A DNA stretch of 5,479 nucleotides. It comes from Bacteroidota bacterium (GTDB taxonomy: Bacteria; Bacteroidota; Ignavibacteria; UBA10030). Within the stretch, counting starts at the first letter, position 1, and every line of letters starts with the position of its first letter. The translations under genes were made by a program, and so were the position numbers. The stretch spans positions 1,271-6,749 of the forward strand of contig DMMN01000111.1 in assembly GCA_003453835.1 (NCBI GenBank), written 5' to 3'. The notes beneath the pieces are model-generated. The model worked only from the letters and a program-made list of their open reading frames with translations, was not told the origin of the DNA and made no database searches. Positions 1 through 5,479 of the stretch are shown one piece after another.

Positions 1-1746
1 AGCTTTGTGAAGATGGGAGATATGTTCGCCACGGATGTAAAGGTTCTGGATGTGGAAAGCAAAGCGCTTCTGAAGAGCGCCAGCTCCAAAGGTGAAGGAG
101 TCGGCAGCATCCTGAAGGTGCAGATCGATGAGCTTGGCAAGCAGATTGCGACCGGCATCGGATTGCCTGAAGCACAGGTTGTGCAAGAACAGAAGCCGAT
201 TACCGACGTGACCACGACATCGATGCAAGCGTACAACTACTTCGTCCACGGACGGCAACATGTTGAGCGTTTGTACCACGTAGATGCGCGTCGATTACTT
301 GAGAAGGCAATTCAACTTGATTCCACGTTCGCAATGGCGCATTTCTACCTTGCTTATGTATATTCCAGCCTCGGAGAGACAAAATTGCGGCGGAGCGCAT
401 TTGAGAATGCAATGAAGTACACCGAAAGAACAACCAGAAAGGAAAGACTCATCATCGAATCGGGCTATGCTCGTAGCATTCTGGGAGACCGGCAAAAGCA
501 ATACAAACTTCTGAAGCTACTCGAAAGAGAATTCCCGAAAGACAAAATGGTTCATTATGCGCTCTCGTTCTTTCCCCAGGAGGACTCGATCAGTCAACTC
601 GAGCAAGCCACTTCGCTCGATCCAACTTTCGAAATGGCAGCCATCATGCTTGGCTATGCATACGCTCGAAGAGGGGAATATTCAAGAGCAATCGAAGTAC
701 TTGAACGATATGCAAAGGCTTCACCCGGCAACGCAAATCCGTTTGACACGATGGGTGAGATCTATTTCTGGATGGGAAACCTCGATGAGTCTATCAGGAA
801 GTTCAAAGAGGCAGTAGACATAAAGCCCGACTGGAGTGCTCACTACCGGATAGCATACATCTATGCTGTGCAAGAAGACTACGAGGAAGCTCTAAAGTGG
901 AATGAGAAACACCTGTCAGATCTGAAGTCGGCAGACGAACAGTACGAAGCCCGAATCTGGAGATGTTTCTATGAGCGATGGCTTGGCAGCAACACACTAG
1001 CGCTGCAAGAGGTCCCGGCTATTCTCGACCTGGCGCGCAAAACTTCAAATCACTCGTGGGAAGCAACTACTTATTCACTTCGTGCCAATATCTTAGTCGA
1101 GAGAAAACAGTTCGACGCAGCAAGAAATGCCATCAAGGAGGCGAATCGGCTTGCCAAAGCCGACTTTCCCGCAAATGCAGCTTATTACGACGCCTTTTTT
1201 GCGCTCATTGGGGCTGAGGTTGATCTGCTTGAAGGTCGAATAGCTTCCGCAGGAAAGGCACTCTCAGAGGCATCTTCAACACTCCCAAAACTTTCAGGAG
1301 TGTATTCTGTGTGGCTGACATTTCTGATCCATCAGGTGCAGGGAGAGTTGCTGATGGCGCAAGGTATGTACGGGGAGGTGATCCGCCACGAGAAATTAAG
1401 ATCTCCCTTGCCAGAGCAATCGTTGTCGACCAACAACATGATCTGGATAAACTTGAACTTCAGGAGCGATCGGTTGGCAAAGGCTTACGTGGCGAAAGGC
1501 GATCTTGATTCCGCCGTGGTAGAATACGAACGCATCACGAAATTCAATCCCGCCGATAAAGACCGCAGACTTATCAATCCTCTCCATCGCTACGAGCTTG
1601 CGAAGTTGTATGAGAAGAAAGGATTGAAGGAAAAAGCGGTTGAGCAGTATGAGAAGTTCCTTTCGCGCTGGAAAGACGCGGACAAAGAACTCCCCGAGCC
1701 ACCCGATGCCAGGAAAAGGCTGGCGAGCTTGATGGGAAAGAAGTAA
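1..1746 (+). CDS. TPR-repeat protein with the tail of a FlgO/TolB-like N-terminal domain, 5' partial
   Basis: The frame is open from the first base to TAA at 1744-1746, and the true start probably lies left of the window. A GTG at 7 could be read as a start, but no upstream ribosome site is visible and the residues after it look like the inside of a domain. Numbering from that GTG, residues 1-52 (KMGDMFATDVKVLDV, then a helix ending in IATGIGLP) resemble the end of the FlgO/TolB-N/CsgG-like domain that precedes TPRs in envelope and signalling proteins. TPR-like helix pairs follow at about 76-120, 195-240, 243-274, 277-305, 486-517 and 525-556. The middle (about 310-480) is helical but degenerate. 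The C-terminal tail, RWKDADKELPEPPDARKRLASL, is typical of this large TPR family. There is no transmembrane segment in the visible part. Related proteins often carry a Ser/Thr kinase, cyclase or DNA-binding domain at the missing N-terminus, so that part decides the function. TPRs usually bind partner proteins; the partner here is unknown. Confidence 0.85.
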   Translation, partial: SFVKMGDMFATDVKVLDVESKALLKSASSKGEGVGSILKVQIDELGKQIATGIGLPEAQVVQEQKPITDVTTTSMQAYNYFVHGRQHVERLYHVDARRLLEKAIQLDSTFAMAHFYLAYVYSSLGETKLRRSAFENAMKYTERTTRKERLIIESGYARSILGDRQKQYKLLKLLEREFPKDKMVHYALSFFPQEDSISQLEQATSLDPTFEMAAIMLGYAYARRGEYSRAIEVLERYAKASPGNANPFDTMGEIYFWMGNLDESIRKFKEAVDIKPDWSAHYRIAYIYAVQEDYEEALKWNEKHLSDLKSADEQYEARIWRCFYERWLGSNTLALQEVPAILDLARKTSNHSWEATTYSLRANILVERKQFDAARNAIKEANRLAKADFPANAAYYDAFFALIGAEVDLLEGRIASAGKALSEASSTLPKLSGVYSVWLTFLIHQVQGELLMAQGMYGEVIRHEKLRSPLPEQSLSTNNMIWINLNFRSDRLAKAYVAKGDLDSAVVEYERITKFNPADKDRRLINPLHRYELAKLYEKKGLKEKAVEQYEKFLSRWKDADKELPEPPDARKRLASLMGKK

Positions 1747-1782
1747 GGTGATCTATCGAACCGATGTCGCCGTGTTGAAGAC

Positions 1783-1798
1783 TGCTCAGAGCATTTTT
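1783..1798 (+). terminator. weak terminator-like hairpin after the TPR gene
   Basis: A 4-bp stem (TGCT at 1783-1786, AGCA at 1790-1793) with a 3-base loop is followed by five T residues, 37 bases after the TPR gene stop. The stem is too short to be a convincing intrinsic terminator. The position and the T run are the only support. A second short inverted repeat, TTGAG at 1814-1818 with CTCAA at 1834-1838, has no T tract. Confidence 0.18.
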
Positions 1799-1890
1799 CG
1801 ACTTCGCCCCCCCTTGAGTCGATCAAGGCTTCGCTCAACAAATGATCACTATTCCAGTCGTTTTCAGGAAATTCAACTACTTCTCACAAT

Positions 1891-1894
1891 GAGG
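1891..1894 (+). promoter_or_regulatory. ribosome binding site of the DUF4153 gene
   Basis: GAGG lies five bases before ATG 1900, a usable though short Shine-Dalgarno match. In this frame there is a TGA at 1843-1845 and no ATG, GTG or TTG between it and 1900, so the start is effectively fixed. Confidence 0.55.
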
Positions 1895-1899
1895 CTCTC

Positions 1900-3717
1900 A
1901 TGAAACTACCATCACTCCGGCAGGTTTTCAAAGAGTCGACCGACACGTTTGTTCGCTTTCCACTGGTCCTTGCAGATGCGATCCTCGGGACGATGGTCAC
2001 TATCGTCCTGGTCGATCATCAAGGGCCCCCACGACCGACGGTGTTCTTCAACATCCTCTCTGCCACCATCCTCGGCCTCCCGTTGTTGATCGCCCTTGCT
2101 CTCTTTGCCGAAAAGAAGAAGTGGGGATGGTCGGGATCGACGGCATTCCAGATGGCCGGAGTCCTTCTGCTCATCGCCTACGCGTTCACAGTTCCCTCTG
2201 ATCTCCCAGGCGCTCCGGGTTTTCATGTCATTCGTCTTCTCATCTTTGCCGTGGCCCTTCACCTCTTTGTGGCAGTTGCACCGTTCACGAGTGCAGGTGA
2301 GATGAATGGGTTCTGGCATTTCAACAAGGCGCTCTTTCTTCGCTTCCTCACGGCATTTCTTTACTCTCTCGTCCTCTTTGCAGGTCTCGCAATAGCTCTT
2401 GCGGCACTCGATCAGCTCTTTGGGATGAACGTCCCCGGGAGACGTTATCCTCAGCTTTGGTTTGTCATCATCGGAATCTTCAATACGTGGTTCTTCCTCG
2501 CGGACGTTCCCAGGGATCTGGATGCTCTCGATGCTCAGACCGAGTATCCCAAAGAGATCAAAATCCTTGCGCAGTACATTCTCTTTCCCCTCGCCCTCGT
2601 CTACCTTGTGATCCTCTATGCATATGTGGGGAAGATTCTCATAGCCTGGGATTGGCCGAAAGGTTGGGTGAGCAAGCTCATCCTCGGATATTCGGCGACG
2701 GGGATGTTCCTCCTTCTTTTGCTCCATCCGATTCGTGACCTCGTTGAGAATGTGTGGATCAAGACCGCATCGCGCTGGTTTTACGTTATCCTCATTCCGC
2801 TTCTCGTGATGCTCCCCCTGGCACTCTGGAGGAGGATCTCGGAGTACGGCATGACCGAAGGACGGTATCTGGCGTTGGCGCTCGGGATTTGGCTCACCGC
2901 GATGGCACTGTACTTCATCTTCAGCAAGACGAAGAACATCAAGCTTGTCCCTGCCTCGCTTTGTGTTCTGTCGCTTCTTGTGACCTTTGGTCCCTGGGGG
3001 ACGTTCGAAGTGTCCGAACGAAGCCAGGTTGGGCAACTCAAGGAGATCCTTGAACGCCATTCGATACTCGTAGAAGGGACGATACAGAAGCCCCCATCAG
3101 CCGTACCCTTCCGCGACACAAAGCAGATCAGCTCCATCCTTCTATATCTCCACGACATCCACGGGTTCGATGGCATTCAACCGTGGTTTCGCGAAAGTCT
3201 CAAGGCGGATTCCGCGGGCCTGCCGCCACGGTTCAAGAATCCTGCTCTCGTTGCCAGAATGATGGGCATCGAATACGTGAGGACATGGCAATCGAGTGAA
3301 GAGGGGGGTAGCGTCTCGCTTACGACGAGTCAGGAGGGGGTCCTCAACGTTGACGGGTATGAGAGGATGCTGAAAATGCAGCAGATCAATACGGGCAGAT
3401 TGAGGCGGGACTTTCCGGAGGAAGGGGTCGCTTTTAGAATGAGGGAAGAGATGGATGCCATGACGTTCATTGTCTCGAGCGAAGGGAAAGCAATTGATTC
3501 TCTGGAGATCGACTTCAAACCTCTCCTTGACCGTCTTCTTGGGGACTACGGAAACACTAGTGCGGCCGACCTCCCTCCTGAGAAGATGTCGGTGAGCAAT
3601 GAAAGCAAGACGATGAGAGTGAAAGTCTACCTGAAACGTATTCAGGCCCGGCGAGAAGGGGACGTCACGAAGCCCGTCAGTTATGATGCAGAGATATTCT
3701 ATGCAAGAGGGAAGTAG
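1900..3717 (+). CDS. DUF4153 domain-containing polytopic membrane protein with C-terminal soluble domain
   Basis: This is a complete 605-residue protein. About eleven hydrophobic segments occupy residues 19-366 (near 19-39, 46-69, 84-97, 108-130, 145-172, 185-202, 221-244, 257-275, 292-310, 322-342 and 348-366). Features I associate with DUF4153 are the FNKALFLRFLTAFLYSLVLF segment at 141-160, an FFLADVP stretch at 198-204, RRISEYGMTEGRY at 311-323 after the ninth helix, FSKTKNIKLVP at 341-351, and FGPWGTFEVSERSQ at 363-376 where the protein leaves the membrane. Residues about 371-605 form a soluble domain. Its first half is helical (LKEILERHSILVEGTI; SSILLYLHDIHGFDGIQPWF). Its second half is probably beta-rich and ends in VKVYLKRIQ. 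No catalytic motif, signal peptide or nucleotide-binding loop is visible. DUF4153 has no established biochemical function, so the role is unknown; an inner-membrane location is inferred. The start is ATG 1900 with GAGG five bases upstream. The gene lies 153 bases after the TPR gene and 384 before the DUF2339 gene. Confidence 0.93.
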   Translation: MKLPSLRQVFKESTDTFVRFPLVLADAILGTMVTIVLVDHQGPPRPTVFFNILSATILGLPLLIALALFAEKKKWGWSGSTAFQMAGVLLLIAYAFTVPSDLPGAPGFHVIRLLIFAVALHLFVAVAPFTSAGEMNGFWHFNKALFLRFLTAFLYSLVLFAGLAIALAALDQLFGMNVPGRRYPQLWFVIIGIFNTWFFLADVPRDLDALDAQTEYPKEIKILAQYILFPLALVYLVILYAYVGKILIAWDWPKGWVSKLILGYSATGMFLLLLLHPIRDLVENVWIKTASRWFYVILIPLLVMLPLALWRRISEYGMTEGRYLALALGIWLTAMALYFIFSKTKNIKLVPASLCVLSLLVTFGPWGTFEVSERSQVGQLKEILERHSILVEGTIQKPPSAVPFRDTKQISSILLYLHDIHGFDGIQPWFRESLKADSAGLPPRFKNPALVARMMGIEYVRTWQSSEEGGSVSLTTSQEGVLNVDGYERMLKMQQINTGRLRRDFPEEGVAFRMREEMDAMTFIVSSEGKAIDSLEIDFKPLLDRLLGDYGNTSAADLPPEKMSVSNESKTMRVKVYLKRIQARREGDVTKPVSYDAEIFYARGK

Positions 3718-3851
3718 GCTACGTTTGTCCGGAGGGCACGCTTCTCTGTGGGCTTCCATTTGTTGAAGATGACCGCCCGGATCTGATGGTCGTTGATAAG
3801 GAGGAATGATCTCATATCGGTCAAGACTGGTTGAAGGCCGACAAGCCGAAG
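3687..3851 (+). pseudogene. possible decayed coding remnant, interrupted by TGA
   Basis: Reading in the frame of 3720-3722, the DNA is open from 3687 to 3806, stops at TGA 3807-3809, then is open again to TGA 3852-3854. Downstream of the DUF4153 stop the first part reads CPEGTLLCGLPFVEDD followed by RPDLMVVDKEE; the second reads SHIGQDWLKADKPK. The codons (GTT, GTC, GAT, CTT, CTG, AAG, GAG) look like those of the neighbouring genes. No start codon precedes the conserved-looking part, so it cannot be an intact gene. I recognise no family. It could be the end of a decayed gene or plain chance in a moderate-G+C spacer. Confidence 0.15.
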
Positions 3852-3979
3852 TGAATGAGAGACAAGCCACGAACATGATGGGTCAGACCATTTCTCATAC
3901 AGCGTGTTCGACAAACTGGGAGAGCTGCCAATCCTTCACACGCGTCTGCCTGCTCGGACCGGTTCGTTTCTCCCATAAT

Positions 3980-4008
3980 AAAAGTATTGCGACACACAAT
4001 GTCTTTTT
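3980..4008. terminator. A-hairpin-T element, possible bidirectional intrinsic terminator
   Basis: AAAAG at 3980-3984 pairs with CTTTT at 4003-4007. Inside it, ATTG at 3986-3989 pairs with CAAT at 3997-4000. One T-G wobble (3985/4001), one unpaired T (4002) and a 7-base loop (3990-3996) complete the fold. A fifth T follows at 4008. Flanking A and T runs on opposite sides are typical of terminators that work on both strands. The stem has only two G-C pairs, so it is not strong. It lies about 260 bases past the DUF4153 stop and just before the putative promoter of the next gene. Confidence 0.35.
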
Positions 4009-4021
4009 GAAGGCGGCGCTA

Positions 4022-4033
4022 ACTCAAGTGAGT
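4022..4033. repeat. 12-base dyad overlapping the expected -35 region
   Basis: ACTCA and TGAGT are perfect inverted arms around a central AG. The dyad lies 6 bases before the TG of the extended -10 sequence, where a regulator could bind. Five-base arms occur often by chance, so an operator role is only a suggestion. Confidence 0.2.
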
Positions 4034-4039
4034 GAAGGA

Positions 4040-4048
4040 TGCTACAAT
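4040..4048 (+). promoter_or_regulatory. putative extended -10 promoter for the DUF2339 gene
   Basis: TGCTACAAT fits the extended -10 pattern TGn-TAnAAT (TACAAT at 4043-4048). Transcription would start near 4055, leaving an untranslated leader of about 47 bases before ATG 4102. The -35 position (about 4020-4025, TAACTC) is a poor match to TTGACA, which is tolerable for an extended -10 promoter. In Bacteroidetes proper the main promoter is different (TTTG/TAnnTTTG), so this call depends on the host using standard primary-sigma signals. Confidence 0.35.
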
Positions 4049-4087
4049 AAACGGAACGAATCAAAAACCATTGCCCATATCCTACCC

Positions 4088-4094
4088 GAGAGGA
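4088..4094 (+). promoter_or_regulatory. ribosome binding site of the DUF2339 gene
   Basis: GAGAGGA ends seven bases before ATG 4102, good spacing for a Shine-Dalgarno sequence. An in-frame TAA at 4048-4050 with no alternative start codon between it and 4102 supports this ATG as the start. Confidence 0.6.
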
Positions 4095-4101
4095 TCCCCG
4101 A

Positions 4102-5479
4102 ATGGATGTTCCCAACCTAAGCCCCGACGAAAAACAGATTCTTGATAGACTGAGCCGACTCGAGGAGAGAATCACGCACATCGAGGAGCACTTTGGGCTC
4201 GCTCGGGAGGTCGAGGAATCAACCGAAACAGCCGTCGAACAGGAGAAATCCGTCGCTGAAGAAACGATGGAGGAAGATGAGCTGGAGGTCAGGATCGGCG
4301 AGACGTGGTTCGCGAAGGTTGGGATCATCGTCATCGCCATCGGGATGGCTTTTGTTCTCACATTTCCTTTCGAGGGTCTGCCTGCAGCCGCCCCCGGGCT
4401 TCTTGGATATCTACTTGTAGGAGCCGCCTTGTTTCTTGCGCACTTCTGGCGTGAATCCTTTGAGTTGGTTTCAAGGTACCTGAGGGGCGCGGGGATGGCG
4501 CTTTTCTATTTCACAACCCTCCGGCTGTACTTCTTCACATCGGAACCGGTGTTGAGCACGAGCTCGTTCATCGGGATGCTGATTCTTGTGATTGTCGTTC
4601 TTATCAATCTCCTTATCGCGTTTCGCCGTAGTTCCGTTTACCTGGTCGGTCTCAGCTTGACGACAGGTTACCTGACGGCAATCGTCGTTGGTTCGACGTG
4701 GTTCACTCTTCCGGCTGTCGTGGTCTTCTCGATCCTGGCTGTGCACGCGCGTCTCCGCTACGATGCTGCCGGGCTTGTTCTTCACGGCATTGCTCTCACA
4801 TATTTCACCTATTTCCTCTGGGCTCTTGGAAATCCCGTCCTGGGGAACAAGATCCAGTTCGTGACGTCTCCGCTTGTCGGCCTCTTCTTCTTGTTGGTCT
4901 ATGCCGTTGTCTTTGCAGTCGGGACGTTGCTTCGTCCTCATCGGGAAAGCGAACAGTTCAAAGAGGTTGTCTGCTCATCTCTTAATGCCGGGTTGTCCTA
5001 CGGATTGTTTCTGCTCCATACGATCGTTTCATTCGAGACGGCGTTCGTCGTTTCACACATGGCGGCATCTGTTGTGTTCCTTGTGACGGCTGTGGTGTTT
5101 TGGGAGCGGGAACATAGCCGGTATTCGACGTTTCTCTACGCCATGCTCGGTTACTCTGCCCTGAGCGTCGCCATTATTAAGGGCTTCTCTGTTCCGAACG
5201 TGTTTGTCTGGCTCTCCTTGCAGAGCATAGTGGTTGTCGGAACGGCCATCTGGTTCCGATCCCGATTCATCGTTGTGGCGAACTTCGTCATTTATCTTGC
5301 CGTCATCATCGGCTATGCGACCCTTGCACAAGAAGAATCGGGGATCAGCCTCGGCTTCGGACTTGTTGCTTTGCTGAGCGCGCGCATCTTGAACTGGCAG
5401 CAGCATCGGCTGGAGCTGAGGACGGAGTTTATGAGAAACGCGTATCTGGCCGCGGCATTCGTTGTATTCCCGTACGCGA
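4102..5479 (+). CDS. DUF2339 domain-containing polytopic membrane protein, 3' partial
   Basis: The frame is open from ATG 4102 to the window end, giving 459 codons without a stop; the missing C-terminus lies to the right. Residues 10-30 form a short charged helix (LDRLSRLEERITHIEEH), probably a coiled coil. A strongly acidic linker follows to about residue 62. The hallmark entry to the membrane is IGETWFAKVGIIVIAIGMAF at 65-84, matching the 'iG..Wl..iGi....iG.aF' opening of DUF2339. About fourteen hydrophobic segments follow, near 71-89, 97-115, 128-145, 154-174, 178-196, 199-214, 222-240, 255-277, 292-310, 313-334, 341-358, 365-385, 388-407 and 412-430, with another beginning near 446. LRGAGMALFYFTTLRLYFF at 127-145 and LSLTTGYLTAIVVGS at 184-198 also fit the family. 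DUF2339 proteins are commonly several hundred residues longer, so roughly a third or more may be missing. Their function is not established. An inner-membrane location with a cytoplasmic N-terminal helix is inferred. The gene probably has its own promoter. Confidence 0.9.
   Translation, partial: MDVPNLSPDEKQILDRLSRLEERITHIEEHFGLAREVEESTETAVEQEKSVAEETMEEDELEVRIGETWFAKVGIIVIAIGMAFVLTFPFEGLPAAAPGLLGYLLVGAALFLAHFWRESFELVSRYLRGAGMALFYFTTLRLYFFTSEPVLSTSSFIGMLILVIVVLINLLIAFRRSSVYLVGLSLTTGYLTAIVVGSTWFTLPAVVVFSILAVHARLRYDAAGLVLHGIALTYFTYFLWALGNPVLGNKIQFVTSPLVGLFFLLVYAVVFAVGTLLRPHRESEQFKEVVCSSLNAGLSYGLFLLHTIVSFETAFVVSHMAASVVFLVTAVVFWEREHSRYSTFLYAMLGYSALSVAIIKGFSVPNVFVWLSLQSIVVVGTAIWFRSRFIVVANFVIYLAVIIGYATLAQEESGISLGFGLVALLSARILNWQQHRLELRTEFMRNAYLAAAFVVFPYA

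Larger units (their letters stand above)
3718..4101. other. 384-base intergenic spacer between the DUF4153 and DUF2339 genes
   Basis: No intact gene is supported here. The left part (to about 3854) holds coding-like but stop-interrupted sequence. The middle (about 3855-3975) shows nothing recognisable. The right part holds an A-hairpin-T element at 3980-4008, a 12-base dyad at 4022-4033, an extended -10-like sequence at 4040-4048, and the ribosome site of the next gene. This order (terminator-like, then promoter-like, then ribosome site) suggests a transcription-unit boundary. Confidence 0.6.

Noticed and set aside
1747..1845. An open stretch of 32 codons continuing in frame after the TPR gene stop
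   Set aside because: The residues do not continue the TPR pattern, and the family-typical C-terminal tail is already complete before the TAA.
1912..3060. A 382-codon minus-strand open frame opposite the DUF4153 gene
   Set aside because: Its product is an unbroken string of charged residues, as expected from reading hydrophobic codons such as CTC and GTC backwards. It has no recognisable fold, and the plus-strand gene fits a known family.
3720..3727. TACGTTTG, matching the Bacteroidetes -7 promoter motif TAnnTTTG
   Set aside because: No TTTG partner lies at the expected distance upstream. It sits immediately after the DUF4153 stop, nearly 380 bases from the next start, so it is probably chance.
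3142..3876. A 244-codon minus-strand open frame over the DUF4153 3' end and the spacer
   Set aside because: It is a shadow of the plus-strand gene over most of its length, rich in Arg, Ser, Pro and His, with no family resemblance and no ribosome site that I could identify.
3974..3979. CATAAT as an alternative -10 sequence
   Set aside because: It has no acceptable -35 partner and no TG extension, and it lies just before the terminator-like hairpin, which would stop any transcript it started.
3806..4120. A 104-codon plus-strand open frame in the spacer
   Set aside because: The ribosome-site match abuts the ATG, the residue mix is random-looking, and the frame overlaps the terminator-like, promoter-like and start sites of the DUF2339 gene.
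4471..4941. A 156-codon minus-strand open frame opposite the DUF2339 gene
   Set aside because: It is highly charged (Glu, Arg, Asp, Gln, Lys), the reverse reading of membrane-helix codons, and the plus-strand frame is a recognised family.

Overview
The window holds three plus-strand protein genes and nothing on the minus strand that I can support. In order: the 3' part of a large tetratricopeptide-repeat (TPR) protein (1-1746, open at the left edge), a complete DUF4153 membrane protein of 605 residues (1900-3717), and the first 459 codons of a DUF2339 polytopic membrane protein (4102-5479, running off the right edge). I found no rRNA, tRNA, CRISPR array, insertion sequence, phage or plasmid gene.

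The protein types suggest a bacterium of the Bacteroidota/Ignavibacteriota/Chlorobi (FCB) group or a close neighbour. The TPR protein has the 'y.fv.G......y..DA...lekAi.LD..FAmAh..LA' layout and a closing helix pair followed by a 'fl.rWkdAD.elpe..dArkRLa.L' tail, which I associate with FCB and Gemmatimonadota-like sensory TPR proteins. The DUF4153 protein has the long form with a C-terminal soluble domain that is common in Bacteroidota. This is inference from style; no marker gene is present. Base composition is moderate, near 50% G+C. Spot-counted lines are about 48% in the TPR gene and 52-57% in the two membrane-protein genes.

The genes share a strand but are separated by 153 and 384 bases, so a tightly coupled operon is unlikely. 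The 384-base gap contains an A-hairpin-T element resembling a bidirectional terminator (3980-4008), followed by an extended -10 promoter-like sequence (4040-4048) and a normal ribosome binding site. This arrangement suggests that the DUF2339 gene has its own promoter. The first part of the same gap carries a stop-interrupted reading frame with coding-like codons, possibly a decayed gene end.

Functionally, two uncharacterised many-spanning inner-membrane families lie next to each other after a TPR protein. Roles in envelope biology are possible, but nothing in the sequence fixes a reaction or a substrate. I do not see a convincing new system. The most worthwhile leads are the DUF4153-DUF2339 neighbourhood and the structured 384-base spacer.
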